Part shown: positions 1-13,863 of the stretch, piece by piece
How the letters are laid out: each line of letters starts with the position of its first letter
Numbering within the stretch: the stretch's first letter is position 1
NCBI RefSeq assembly: GCF_003286085.1
Contig: NW_020825288.1
Coordinates: forward strand, 8,556,001 to 8,620,000
Origin: Drosophila persimilis
Lineage: Eukaryota > Arthropoda > Insecta > Diptera > Drosophilidae
Length of the DNA stretch: 64,000 nt
Direction: 5' to 3'
Position numbers and translations under genes: made by a program
Notes under the pieces: generated by a model
Databases searched by the model: none
The model's input: the letters and a program-made list of their open reading frames with translations, nothing else
Told to the model about the DNA's origin: nothing

Positions 1-409
1 TCTAGATGGTGCTCTGGTCTGGTTTTGGGGACTTCTTTGGTCTGGGGCCAGCACGCCACTTGGCAGCATTGGCGACAAGTTTTTGTACCCCGGCTGGCAA
101 GCCGAACTTGCTGGCTTTTCCACGCACAGGCACAGGCACACGCACACTCACACCAAGACCCACAGCACAGTCAATGTCCGTCCGTCCGTCTACAATTTAC
201 ACAATTCATAATTCATGCAAAAATATTGTTCATACCAAATATATAGAACGAAGCGATGCCCTGGCGATGGCGATGGCGACGTCGGCGCATATAAATTTCT
301 GCATTTGGTAGCCGGCGGCAGCCGCAGCCGCAGCTGCAGTTCTGAACTTTAATTATATCAATGTAAGTGTAAGTAAAACTGTAACTGTGTCTGTGTCTAT
401 GCATGTGCA

Positions 410-425
410 TGTGTGTGTGTGTGTG
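410..425. repeat. (TG)8 microsatellite
   Basis: Pure TG dinucleotide tract within a longer TG-biased stretch. Confidence 0.9.
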
Positions 426-2514
426 AGTGTTTGCGTATGTTTTAATTGAGTTTTGGTATGCAAAACACTGGGCCAAAAGTGACAAATTGATTATCAATTC
501 TCATGCCTTATGCAGTCACAGCGCGAGCGTGCCCTTTAAATATGATTACAATTTCAGAGCTTTCAAAGCTTAAAACTTGTAACTATTAGAAATGCATTTG
601 ATGACTTCCAGGACTTAGGATCTTCGAAGCTATACTGTGGAAATTCTTCGGCAGATGCCTTGGAGGCAACTGGGAAAAAACCGTTGAATCTTGCAACCTT
701 TAGACTGCTGCACGAATTCTTAAGGTACTGCGCACTCTGCTAGGAATTTGTGGGCCCTTTTCCTATACTATACATTGCGTTTAGCTGCCACGGATTCTGC
801 AGCTTCCATTTACTTGGATTTTAAAATTTAAGACCTTAAAGCTGCTTCCTGGAATCCAAGGAGGAGGCAGTCCTGCCTGCCTGATGGCAAATTAAAAACG
901 GAAACAATTTATTTCACGCACTATTGAACTTTAGAATGAACCATTTTTCTTTGCCGCAATTTGAGCAAATATTAATTTTTTCCGCTCTCTCCAGCTGCCG
1001 GGTAGACTCTCGTCGCCGTCTCCGGGTACACCGCTCCCTGCTGCCTCCCCTCCCCGCCCACCATGCCTCTACCCTGCCGTATTCATGAACCTGTCCGCAA
1101 TGTCTGGGAATTCCATTTTCTCTTACAACTGTGCGACTGTGTCGGCAGAGTTTTCTCTTTGGTTCGTGCCTTCTTCATACCCCCTTTTTTTTGCTTTTCA
1201 TTTTTCGTTTTGTTCCACACGACGTGGACGACGACAATCAATTTTTCTTCATCACAAAATTGCATTCTTCAAACAGAATGAGCGTGAGAGAAAGCGCACA
1301 GAGGACGAGAGAACAAGGACCAGAAAGAGAACCGAGTCGAAGAACACAAAAATTCGCACTTTATTCATTTCCGTCCGACCAGTGGCCCCGGGCACATAAA
1401 ATGTTGTCTGTCTGTCATTTGGCTGGCCACGGACCCGGTCCCAGACCCAGACCCGGACACGGCATCCCGACATCGAGTCGCACACTCCGGCAGTCGTGAC
1501 CAGCGCTTGGGTGAAGCGCTTCCCATCTCCTGAGCAACTGCACTCCTCTCATCATTCCGCATGCTGTATTTTGAATTCATTAATCAACTTTCAAATCTTA
1601 CCACAACAAACAAAACGAGAAGCTCGCTCCAAGGATAACCGTGGACAGGGGTCGGGAGTCGGGAGGCGGGAGTTGGGGAGCATCCTCAATGGAACATCGA
1701 CATCGTCCCCACTGTCCGGGTGGCACTTTGCACTAATTTGCGGCTGCTGCGCGCTGACAGTCGGAACAAGCAGCGCGAACCTTCCACAGCCACTGGCCAC
1801 CTTGTTTGTATCATTTACGGGCTGTGAATCGATTCACCTCGCGAACGGCGGTTGCGTGTGGGTCTCCCATCTTCCATCTCCCATCACTCACTTACTCATT
1901 CACTCACTCAATGGACGGTGCAGGCCCAGTTATCGGGCGTCAGTTTTCATTTGCGTCAATTTTTTGGCGACTGGTTAAAATGTGAGGCCGAGAAGTGGAG
2001 AACTGTACTTCCTGCCCAGAGTTAATGCCCGGGTTCCGCTTTGGCTGCTTGAGCGTATTCCGATTCCGATTCCGAATCGGATCCCACTCCCACACTAACA
2101 CTCACTCGTCCACAGGCGGCAGTCATTAACAACCGGAGATGAGTTTGGTTTAATGCGGTTGCCGTTTACAAATGGAATTTTTTAGTGGCCAAGCAGCAAG
2201 CAGTCAAAATGCCAGCCAGCCAGAGCAAAGATCTGAAGCAGCAGCTTGCAGGATTTGGGCAACGGAAGTCACTCGAAAGTGGGCTGCTGCTGCCTGCCCA
2301 CGGGGCGCAGTGGAGTGAGTGAGGAGTCTTCTTGGCAGATGAAATTGTGCATTTCTCCAAATTTAATACTTTTCCTTTGGGGCGTCAAGCAAAAAAGTTT
2401 CACCCAGTCATCAGCAGCACACAAAAACATCGCATAGTTACTCTTAGATTATTCCATTTGCCTGTTTGAGTACTCGTGTGTGGTGAAGGTGCAGCTGCGC
2501 TTGCATCGAAGGGT

Positions 2515-2542
2515 GTGGGCAGTGGGCAGTGGGCAGTGGGCA
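2515..2542. repeat. four tandem copies of GTGGGCA
   Basis: Four exact 7-base units in a row, followed by a diverged GAGGGGA copy. Confidence 0.9.
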
Positions 2543-2713
2543 GAGGGGAGTGGGAGGGACAAACATGGAAATCTCTAATGCTTCTCGGTCATTTTTCCAT
2601 GCTCACTCACACTTAATCCATCTCCATCAAAACGAATGAAATCTCCGAATCATATTATGTGCCAGACCCCAGAACCAGGACCAAGCTGCTTATGATTGTT
2701 TGTGTGTGGGTGC

Positions 2714-2736
2714 GTGTGTGTGTGTGTGTGTGTGTG
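2714..2736. repeat. (GT)11 microsatellite
   Basis: Uninterrupted GT tract. Confidence 0.9.
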
Positions 2737-3870
2737 GGAGTAGGACGAGAGCCGCTCTGTTGATTTTATCAGAAGGCTTACTTGCTTTGCCAGTATTTTC
2801 AGCTTAGTGCACCGTACTTAGCCCTCCGGAATCAGAGCTGTTATAGAAAATGTAAGTAGGCAAAATGCAGCATAAATTTGAAGCTCCGTTTCGAGAATTC
2901 TGCAAATTAATAAGCAGACAGGAATGGGCCTACGATTTGGCATAGACAATTCTAGCCTTCTACTCTCGATTGGTCATTGTATTCTGTCTGTTCAGGATAC
3001 CTCTTTTCTATCATCTGCAAAAAGTATCTGAATGAACGTTGAACCTTTTAGCAACTTCCGATTGATTAAAACGTAGCCAGACATTTGTAAAACACAAACA
3101 CAGTCGTACATGTGTCAAGTGAAAAGCCGAAAAACTAATTAAAAATCTTGCGAATCGTCTTTTATGAATTCTGAATAGCTCGAGGAAGATCTCGGGCTGG
3201 AGTGCTGTGCTGCCACTCTGGAACTCTGGACTTGACTTACCCGCTGGGCAAACTTTTCATTAGCCACATTTGGGTGGAAAAGTTTCGGGGCGAATCTTTT
3301 ACACTTGCATGCCAAGCATCGTCGCCTACTTATGCGAAATTTTGTCGACAACTATTTATGCAGTGAAAACTTTATGCGTATATACGAGTATATACTGCAC
3401 TGCACATCCTGCCTCAGTTGCCTGCCCCGCCCAGTCATTCGCGTCCAAGTCCGAGTCGGAGTCCAAGAACGAGAACGAGTGCTCAACTATTTATGTTCGA
3501 GCTGCAAAGCGTAGCCGAAACCAATGAAATTTTCTGAAATACTTAGGACAACGCGCAAAGTGCACTCCTTGTCCTGTGCACTCATGAGTGGTGTGGGCGG
3601 CCTATGGCTGGTGGGCTGGTGGGCTGGTTGGCTGGTGGGTGTGGCTGGGTTACACACTTTGACTTTTCCTAGTTGGCTTTTACCTGAAGCTGCCAGTGAT
3701 TTTAGCTAGCCAGCTGCTACCTGGAAGTGGCGCGGAGCAGTCAGGCAGGCAGCATATTTTTCTCAGCTCCACCCGAGACGGAGACGGAGGCAGAGGCGGT
3801 GGCGGAGGCGAAGCCACTTGGCCTTTCCTTATGATTTGGCGTGGATGAAAGGTGGGTCAGGTGGTTGAGT

Positions 3871-3893
3871 GGGGGGTTGGGGGTGGGCTGGGG
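3871..3893 (+). repeat. G-quadruplex-type tract
   Basis: Runs of 6, 5, 3 and 4 guanines are separated by loops of 2, 1 and 2 bases, a canonical intramolecular G4 pattern. Confidence 0.7.
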
Positions 3894-5070
3894 TGGCCTG
3901 GAATAGGAATCCCGTGTATGCGCATATATTAGAAGCGTTAAGCTCCCGTCCCGTGTAGGTGTAACTAAATGCCCCACAGCGAAGGGAAGCGAAAGTTTCT
4001 GAGTTTGCGAGTTTATGGGCTAAGTCGATGGTCAATTTGTTTGAGATTTGAGAATCGGGTGCTGCCCCCGGGACATGGCCTAATTAAAATTGCATTAAAG
4101 CCGCCGGATACAGCAGGAGTACTCTTAAAGGATACGCGTGTGGCCTTCGCCTCAGCTCTGCTCTGCTCTGGTCTCAGATCTGCTCTCTCCGGTCTAACCA
4201 AGCGAGACGGGGACCGTGCTCCATACAAATTGCAGTCAACATGGCGCGTAAGTCAACCGGAACTGGCAAAAGCAAAATAAAATACACATGGGCTTCAGCA
4301 GGAGGCAGCATTAGGCCAGGCCCAGGCCAGTGACAAATAAACAGTGACAGAAGGCAAACAAACGATAGGACAAACGGGGGAGCAGGAGAACCCAAGCCCA
4401 GCAGATGGAGATGGTGATGGTGATGAAGATGAAGATGAAGGAGGGGACGAGGACGATGACGAAGACGAGGACAATTCGTCGTCATCAGGAGCCTCATTTT
4501 GGACTTAATATAATACGCAGCGAGGCGTCAAGAGACGCTGCCTGCCTGGTGCCTGGTGACTGGTTGTAGCTGGAAAGGCGTACAGAAATCATTGCAGACA
4601 TATGAAATATTAAATATGTATGGCGACAAAAACAGTGACACACACACACGTACACCCTACGAACTGTGTAGTCGACATTCCGACTAAAAGATACTTGGTA
4701 TTCGGACACTTTTCAAGCAAACTTCGTTCAATGAGAAGAAAATACATAACTGTTATGCATATATCACTTCCATACAATCGGATGTGGAATGCAATAGTAT
4801 CGGAGTTCGTAATACCCCCTGCCACAAAGGGTATACAAAGAGAGCAGCCTCGTAGGGCTGCACACACATAAACAATCATTTGGCCCCAAATGTCTGGGAC
4901 GGGACTGTTGTGTAGTGAAGCAGAGCGCTAGGAAATGGCAGGCTGATGATCCCATTTCCGAGAGGTAAGTGATGCCAGTCAGCACATCCATAGAGCAGCC
5001 GTAGAGCGCCCATCGAGTGGAGTGGCGGTGGCGTCCAAGCAGGAGTAAAATGTGCGGAACACTCCCCAAC

Positions 5071-5089
5071 AAAAAAAAAAAAAAAAAAA
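5071..5089. repeat. A19 homopolymer
   Basis: Nineteen adenines followed by CAACGACAACGACAACG repeats. Confidence 0.9.
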
Positions 5090-7056
5090 CAACGACAACG
5101 ACAACGATGAGGTGGAGGTGGAGGAGAAAGAGGAGGACACAAACAACCTTCAATGAGACAAAATCGACTTGTGCATTCGCTGATGCTGCTGCTGCTCTCT
5201 CACTGGGCGCTGCATGGACCAAAAGAAAGCAGAGCTCTAGGGCAAAATAAGGTTACACAAGCGGGCTAACACAGCTATGTATGTGTGTGTGTGTGGGTGT
5301 GTGCGTGTAGCAGAGTCCTTTTCATTATAATTTAAGCATGGCAACATGACAACGTGGTTAACTTTTGCTTTTTTTCCCTTCCCTCCCCCCCATCTCTGTA
5401 CTTTGTTGCTGTGACTGTGATCTGTGACAGGAGGAAGGAGGAGGGAGGAGGGAGGAGGGGGGATGGGGACTTGTTCGCCTTTTGGGTGAAATGAAATTGC
5501 CTCAAAATGTTTGCCACTTTTATTTTCCTTCTCTACTTTTTGTGGCCTTTGACGGTGTGTTCGTGTGTGTGTATTTTTTTGTGTGTGGGCGTATTCAGCA
5601 AAGGTTGAAGTATTTAATGAGCTAAAATTTGGAACGCGTGTCCTTGTGCCACAGGAGCCGAGGCATGACGAGGCTAAGGATGGGTTGCAAAGAAATCTGT
5701 TACAGAAATTGTGACAGACTAATGAGGAATACTTACACAGAGCACTGTAGCTACTCGCATACCCCTGCGGTCCGATGAATTCAATTAAATTGCTTAATCA
5801 CGCAGTGGCAAATGGCGTTGCACCACTGTAAACATGTTAATTAAAATATGGCCGAAAGAGGAACAGACAGAGAGAGAGAGAGAGAAAGAGAGAGGAAGAC
5901 AAATTTGCATACAATCAAATTTAAGAACCGACACTCGCAGCCACCGCAAGAAAATCCGCTTTTCCGCTTTCATTCGGGAGCCAGTCAAACATTTCTCAAT
6001 GGCTGACATATGCTCGCCATTTGTATGCGTACAACAAACACACAGACACAGCATGCATACGCATGTATGTGTGTGTGTCTCATTATTATTTATTTTTATG
6101 CTTTACAATATTTATGCTTTTTGTCAGCGGGCAGCATACGAAAAAGCCTCCTCCTCCCTCTCCCCGTCGATGGACAACGCATTTAATTAATGAAGAAACC
6201 GCTGGACAAACGAAAGGCCCGAAAGGGGGACGGGACTGAAGCTGAAGCTGGAGCTGAGGATTTTAATAAAGCTGAGCAAATAGGCAGAATGAGGGATGCC
6301 GTAGAAAGGGGCGTATTCGTTGGGTGGGGGGCTGGTGCTGCGGGCTCGGGCATGGCCATGAGGACAATGAAACGCATTAAGCCTTTGACATGCGCCAATC
6401 GTAAATCTTGACCAACATACATATCTGAGCCATGTTTGCGCAATGTCCAGTGGGAGAGGCCTGGGATCGGGACCTGCCTGGCCCGGGGGCTCACACATAT
6501 AGCCCAAAAAAATGGTCGTCGGCGTCGCTTTGTCCGCTCACACGCTGATATCCCAACCATTGGAGCAACGGAGCATCGGGCCAGCGGACCGGCGGACCAA
6601 CTGACCAGCAGCATTGACAAGGCCGCCTATGCAAATATTTAGTAAATGAATCAGCGCTTTGCGACTGTTATCATTTATGTCCCAGCCGCCCCGAAAACCC
6701 ACCCACACACACACGCAAACACATACACACACACACTCCAACCAACCGACCACACTCTCACAAAGAGAATGTCCCGGCCGGGATTTCCCCAGAGAAAGAG
6801 TGAGAAGAAACTGTGACAGGCGACAGCGAATTTGTCAATTTGTAGCAATGACTGTAAACAGACTGGGTTCGGAGGTTCGGGGTCGGGTCCGTGTCTGTGT
6901 CCGTGTCCGTACTGTGGCTCCGGCTTTGGCTCCGGCTCCTACTCTGGCTTGCTCTCTTCGACCCTGGGTCGCTGGGCCTGCACATGCGGGCCCCTCTTGC
7001 GAAATTTATGGCCCAGCTCGTGACGCACTTGTCCGGCAATCGCAGTGAAGCCATTG

Positions 7057-7080
7057 CCATAGCCATAGCCATAGCCATAG
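7057..7080. repeat. (CCATAG)4 tandem repeat
   Basis: Four exact hexamers, closely followed by a GGAGCT hexamer repeat near 7095-7115. Confidence 0.9.
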
Positions 7081-8359
7081 CCCTAGACTGTAGTTGGAGC
7101 TGGAGCTGGAGCTGTAACTGCCAACGGCTATGCATACAAAACGCTGCGGCAATTATCTCAAATGCAAATGCTTTGCTTTATCCCATGGGGAGAATATACT
7201 CAGAGAGAGGGCGGAAGAGAGTCGGCGGGAAAGCGTTTTGGCCATGGCTAAGCGTGTAATGAATTGTCTTTTTGGCCATTCGATAAATTTGCAACTCTAT
7301 GAAGTTGCCCATCTGCAGTTTTCAGTTTCAGTTTCAGCTTTAGCTTCAGTCTGGCAGCAGTTTCAGCTCCAGATACGGATACAGATTCGGGGCGCAATCG
7401 GAATCGCAGTCCTCTGGCCCCTGCAGGGCGCCGTAAAGTATGCAACGTTTTATGGCACCAGAGGGGTATAGGGCGTGGATCGGGGGGCGTAATTAAAAAT
7501 CATAAGAAATGGAATACAAACAGAAATAAACATGCCATAGCCGGAGAGCATAAAAGCAGCTGCCCCGTCCCCGTTCCCGTACCCTTCGCACTGCAGCTGC
7601 AGCAGCAGCAGCAGCGGCAGAAGCTCTCCAACTGTAGTTGTATCTGTATCTGCTCCCCAAGTCCCCATGTTTGTATCTGTGTGTACCCGTATCTGTGGAA
7701 GGGAGACGTGTGTGTGTGTGAGCGCCATAAAAATATGCCAAAAGGAAAGCGAGGCAAAAGCGAAAAAGGAAATAAAAATAAAAGCGCTGAAATAAAATAA
7801 ATTGCACTCAAAAATCCTTTTTCCGTGCCTGCAACTCATTACAAATTTTATTACAGATACTTGCCCGGCACTCACCCACTGGGAGGGGGCTGGGGCGGGG
7901 AGATAGGCTAAAGGCTGGGCACACACACGACATACAGCTACACAGAGATAAAGATAGATATAGAGCTGCACATAAGCACAGAACTGACATTTAATACAAC
8001 ACTTGATGTCGCTCATTAAGAAGAATTCAGCGCACGAGCGCCGCTTCTGGCCAGCTCAGGCGTCCAAAAAAAAAGGGAACAGAAGAAAAACAAGAAAGAA
8101 AGTGCAGAGCATAAACCGAAGCTTTGAATACACTGCCAGACCCAACAGTCCTATGGCATCCCGTGATAAGAAGTTGGCAATAAATGTGTGCCATTAGATA
8201 ATCACCTACACGTGTGTTGATGCAGATGAAGACTATTTTTATATGTATACTGACTTCTAAAACTCTTTCTCTACAGACAGCATACCCTCTGAAAGGGTAT
8301 CAAGAACACCTCCACCTTGTGGGTAGGGAAAGGAACTTGTTGCCGAATAAACAGCTGCC

Positions 8360-8362
<3 letters not shown>

Positions 8363-8390
<28 letters not shown>
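8363..8390. repeat. (AC)14 microsatellite
   Basis: Pure AC tract continuing as imperfect CACACAC to about 8397. Confidence 0.9.
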
Positions 8391-8766
8391 CACACACGCA
8401 GGCACTAGTACATCTCTCACAAGCACTCCCACACCCACACTCTCAGTGCACACACGTACATGCTCATGCACTCACACTTTTACGGACATAATGAGCATAT
8501 AGGGCCAAAGACAAGAAAAGACAAGACAAGACAACGCAATGCCAGTGCCAGTGCCTGGCAGGCTACAAGCCAAAGCATGTGTGATTGCGCCCCTGCAGCA
8601 TGCTGCTGCTTCTGCTGCTGCTGTTGGTGCCCCTTGTGCCACACAGAAGCTGGGATTCTTGGTGGCGTGGCGGAGATTCTGGTGCCTATGGCATTGTGGC
8701 GTTGTCACCTGCCGCCGGCATCGCCAGTCAGTCACTCAGGCAGGCAGGAAGGCAGACTGGCAGACT

Positions 8767-8768
8767 GG

Positions 8769-8798
<30 letters not shown>
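8767..8798. repeat. (GGCA)8 tetranucleotide array
   Basis: Eight exact GGCA units preceded by GGCAGACT copies. The same tetranucleotide family recurs in the other orientation at 46282-46329. Confidence 0.9.
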
Positions 8799-8799
<1 letters not shown>

Positions 8800-11700
8800 T
8801 GTGTCTGCCAGCCATAGTGAGCAATGGATGCCAACATGACGACAAGTTGTCTACATTTCGTCTTCTTGTCTGCAGCTGCATGTAGTTAGACTGTAGCTGT
8901 ACTCAGACATATGTAAGAGACTGTAGTCGTCATCCTGCGGGTGTCATTTGATACACTTTTCCCACTTACTTAACGTATTACATGGAGATTCCTACGTCAG
9001 GGTCTGCACTGGTCTTACAACTTATCTCTTGCTTATCCATTAAATTTCTTGGCTCCTCTAACTCCTCTTAGAGCAATACCCATAAATGGCAGAAACTATT
9101 CGCATTTTATTTGCACAGAGAGAGAAAAAGAGAGGAGAGAGCGACGACCACAGAGTGATTATGCACATTCTGGTACGAGTATCCCGTTTAGGAATGCCTT
9201 TGGCCCTGTCATGTGTCCAACTTATCATTCTTATTGTGCTGCGCACTACAAAAGTTTTTATTCATATTTTATATATGCCTTTTATGTGGCAATCAAAGCC
9301 TATACAAACAGGCTAAAGTCAAGTGATACAACAGAGGAGTAGGGCGAGTAGGGAGCGTTGGGGGGTGGTTGGGGGGGGGACGAAAAACCCAAGTATGTCA
9401 AATTAACAATGTCATCAAAGCGATTTAACATGTTGGCGCGCCATGTCCTGCCCACCCGGCCCACTCCACCTCATCACCAACCCATCGTACGAGTATACCA
9501 TCCGCCTGCCTGTGTCCTGCCGTCCTTTTTCCGCATGCGATTACATGGCAAATCTTTTCAAAGCTTTTAACAAACACGCTCAACCGCACACAAAATGGCG
9601 AACGCAAACACATAAGCAGGCGGTCCGGCGAAGGGTAGAGGGCAGCAGAGGTCCCCCCGCACAAAAGACAAGCCAAAAACTTTGAATTAAAATGCGTTTA
9701 TTTGAGCTCTTTACACGCTTTGCTCTTCGGTCGGGCCCAAAAGCCGAGAAACTGGCAATTGAATCGGGCGACACATACATATACCACAAGTATGTGTATA
9801 TACATATATCCGAGTGATTGTCGGGGAGGGTGACGGAAAAAATCTTAACCCAAATACTTGGTAGGGAACTATTCAAAACATTTACTTAATATTCACATCT
9901 CAGGCCGGCGCCTGGCGACGCAAATGAAAGCATTTTGTAATCCTTTGTTATCTTGATCCCTATTCGGTCATACGCACACACACACACAGGGTGGAGAGCT
10001 CCTTCTACCGTAGTGATGTTTAATATTAAATCATATTAAAATATTCAAAAGGCTCCTCTCCTCTCCGCCATCCAGTGCAGAGCTCTGAACACTTCCGAGC
10101 ATTTATAAACATTAGCACGCCAACATGGACGCGACACCAAAAACACGTTGGCAAACACGGTCTCCAGTCTCTAGACTCTAGCTTCAGCTCCACTCAAGCC
10201 ACATCCCATTCCACACCACACCATTCCGACGCGCTCAAGAGGCTCTGCCTCTGCGCCTAAATGTATGCAGTGCCAGCCAGTTTCAGTCAGTCCCAAAAAG
10301 TACACATCCAGGCCAAGGAGGAGGGCGAACGAGGGGCTCGGCTCTGTTCCAGTTCTACAAAATTGTTTGCAAGAATTTTAGAATAATTTTTTGTGCTTCC
10401 TTCAAAGTGAGTTGGCGATTATGTGAGAGCGGATATGTGTGTATCTTCGCCACGAACTCTTTGCGGGCATAAACTGCATGAGTTGTGCTTAGAGAGTGTT
10501 TAGAGCCAGCTTAAAAATTTATCAACGGCATGACAAGTGTGGCCGCAAGGCGTCTCCTCTCCGAACAGAGTTGTGGCGCCACTGGGGCCAAAATATTTAC
10601 TGCATCCCGCATCCGCATCCCAAGTTTCGCAACCCGCATCCGCATCGTTATTCAAGAATTTTTATGTTTATTGATTTCTAATGTCCCCAGTGGCAACTTT
10701 TTGGCGAAAGTCATTCCAAGACAAATAGTTTCGTTTGTCAAAGCATATTTGAGGCTAGGATAGGGATTCAGACCCAGACCAGCAGGTGGGTTTACTTTTT
10801 GGAACAGGAGCTGGAACAGCTGGAATTTTTTGGGCGGAGGCTTGTCAAGCTATTTCAGTCGATGTCTTGGAAAGATGGCAAGGTGTCATGGTACCGATGA
10901 GCGGGGCTTAAGGGGCTTGCCTGTGGAAAGGATGAGGGATATGATATGGTTGATATGGTTTAAGCTAACAAAAGTTGAGTAGACTCAATGTATATTGTTT
11001 CTCTTTGATTTTTCGACATCAAAAGTACGTAAAAATGCTGCCTTTTCAGTGCCGAAACTGCAACAATTAGGTGAACATTACTTGTGTGTTGCAGAGCTTC
11101 AAATTTATGGCAAGGCTGCTGAAAGAATGGCCATCCATGAACATGGCTCGAGGCAATCCAGAGCACACTTAACACATTCCGACTGAGGAGAACAAGCAGC
11201 ATAAATTTACGGCCTGCAACTGCAGAAAAAGTTGCTGTTGCTTTCAAAGACACGCAGTGGTAGTGGCAGTTGGCAGTTGGCAGTAGTGCAGCATCAGGTG
11301 CGGCAGCCAAGACAGCGAGACACGAGGCAGTAAACGGCAGCAAAGAAAAGGAGAATGCCCCGTCAGACAGGCAGACAGAAAGAAAGCACAGCGCAAGATG
11401 CATTTAATTAAACTTAAACATTTTCATTGTCAAGCGAAAAATAATTAGTTGTGTGTGGCACAGAGAGGGAAACAGGCAGCGGAACATTTGGCGTATACGT
11501 AACGTGCACCGGAAGTAATATGGATCGCACACGCCGACTTCCACACACAGAAAAAAACGGACACACAGACAGGCCCGTGCTGGTGCTGAGCCCATATGTG
11601 TGTGTGCTGCTTGGGAAGTACAAGTTTCAAAATTAAAATGAATGCACGCCAGTCGAGGCGAGAGGAGCTAAAAAGGATACAAGACTTTTGCACCAGCAGA

Positions 11701-13200
11701 CATTTACAAGCGCCAGCGAAGACATATACACACAGATCCACAGCAGAGAAGAGAAGAGAAGAGAGAAGTGAAGAAGCGACAGCCAGGACGCCAATACATG
11801 TGCACAGCGGATGGCAGTTATAAACGACAAAGTCACATGCATGAGCTTGTCAAAAAACCTAGTTAGTCCTCCTCCTGGCAGCGACAGGAACAGCGGCAGG
11901 CAGAGCCAAGGCAGCCAAAGAAAACTGCCAAGCGAAACTACGAGTAGAATGCCGAAAAAAGTATCCAAGATTGTTGCTGTAGTGCGCTGCTGTCGAAATA
12001 ATGTGCAGCATTAACTAACTGCGCCTGGAAGCGACACCACGATACCCAAGATACCCAAGCCAGGACGAGAGCGGGACACCAAGGACAGCCAGCCTAGACC
12101 AGACCAGACCAGCTTGGCTTAAGCGCAGCGCAAGTTTTACCAAGGATCGAGGCCAGGAGCAGCAACATTATACATTTAGTTAAGGTATTAGCAACAGCTA
12201 CATCAATACCAGAGAGAGAGAGAGGTACACCAGCAAACCCAACGAAGATGTTAAAAGCACTCTCGGGTTAATTCGTTGGCAATCTCAAAAGGGGTTAACA
12301 CTAATCCTCAAGGCCACAGAATCGGGTTTACATTAGGGCTACAGTTTCTCTGAATGCTGATACTGAGATTGATTTATATATAAAGGCAATTATATAGTCA
12401 GTCGCTACACAGAACAGTCTACTCTATTGCCTGCACCTTCAATTTTGTATGAGTGAGTATTCTAAGAATTCATCACTTTGCCACGACGCAAAGTAATGTT
12501 CATTTTATCCTTAACATCCAGAGTAATACTTGGAATCCTAGACCGATTCGCTCCCAAACCTGTAGCCTAGTGTAGTGGAGCCTGCAAGCCGCTCAAGTTT
12601 TTGCCGAGTACGCTTGCATGGATTAATTAAATTAGGGCCATGTCAAGCAGCCATGCCATCGTGGACCCCTCTGCCGCACCGTGTAGCTCTAATACAACCA
12701 AAAACACGACCCCATCGACACGTTGCGCAGATTTTCTTGACGCGCTTTTGCCCTGGCAGCACACAACGATAGACTGCAATCGATAGATTTAACACATTAT
12801 TCGCACACCGCTTTGCCTGGGTTGGCTCTGGTTTGGCTCTGGTTTGGCTCTGGGTGTATCTGGGCTACATGGCAGCTGGGAGCTCACTGCGTGGCCAGCT
12901 AATAAATTAAGGCTAATTATGTTTTCAATTAGGCAACAAAGGCCAATTTAATATTTTACACTGCCGCTTGTTTCGTCGTGCCGTTGGCCCCCTGATTGAT
13001 GTGCGACGCAATTTTTCGCGCGATTTGGAAATTGCAAAAACACAATACCCCACAATACCCGTGCTCTGCAAAGGGATACCGATACCCGATGCTGCAAGGG
13101 GAAGGACCTCGGGCTTAACGTGGTAAGGGATGCGTCGCCGCTTCTAATGGGAAATGCCTGTAAAGTTTCCTATTTCCCTACTCCACCTCTACCCCATCCA

Positions 13201-13222
13201 TTTTTTTTTTTTTTTTTTTTTT
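13201..13222. repeat. T22 homopolymer
   Basis: Twenty-two thymines after a CCATCCA stretch. Confidence 0.9.
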
Positions 13223-13845
13223 ATTTACGCTGTGTTGTGTATCGGTCGTCGGCCGCCTTGCTTTTGGTAGGCAAATTTAATGGAAATTCTCGACATAGCG
13301 CCTGGGCATCAAATCAATATGCCATGAGAAAGGCGGCTCTCATGCCGCTGACGCTGCGGCAACAGCAACAACAGGAACAACAGTATCAGGCTGATGTGTT
13401 GACGGTGTGACCCTTGTGTGCGTGTGTGAAAATGACGCGATATTGCGTATACGCAATGTTGTATATGCTTTACAAATTACCAATGGTCTAGGTCGTTGCA
13501 ACCGCAGAAATGGGCTGCACATGCAATTCAGACAATGCAATCATAGAAAGCCTTGCTTTGCCTCAAGTTTCTAGAAATACTAAAATAAGCCACTCTACAA
13601 CTACAAAGCGGTGATACACAAACCCAAGTTTTCTATAATTTTTCATAATTGTCCATGGCTTACAGGGTATTACGAATTCCCACACCTTGAATCCTTGTGG
13701 GCCTAAAAATGTCAAATGGCAAAAAGAGAGAGAGACTAAGGAAAAAAAAAACATTGTTAAAAAATGCCTTGCTCGCTGCATGTGCGCCTAAATCGTTGAT
13801 TTACGATTCACGCCACACTGAGGAGCTGCTGAATCAGTACAGTGG

Positions 13846-13863
13846 CAACAACAACAACAACAA
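13846..13863. repeat. (CAA)6 microsatellite
   Basis: Six exact CAA units. Confidence 0.9.

Larger units (their letters stand above)
1..5270. other. non-coding region, no gene seen
   Basis: Frames here are short, overlap on both strands and lack protein-like composition. Content includes a (TG)n tract (410-425), a 7-base minisatellite (2515-2542), a (GT)n tract (2714-2736), G-rich DNA at 3871-3893, a purine tract at about 4401-4475 and an A19 run (5071-5089). A TACCC...GGGTA imperfect palindrome at about 4812-4835 resembles degraded interspersed fly repeats. Confidence 0.6.
5271..12000. other. non-coding region, no gene seen
   Basis: Mixed AT-rich and GC-rich segments are scattered with (TG)n, (AG)n and (AC)n tracts. 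Others are a GGAGGA purine run (5431-5470), (CCATAG)4, (GGAGCT)n near 7095-7115, CAGTTT repeats near 7318-7345 and a (GGCA)8 array. TTTATGGC/GCCATAAA words occur at 7005, 7449, 7724 and 11104. A palindrome TACCCT-N5-AGGGTA is at 8283-8299. Confidence 0.6.
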
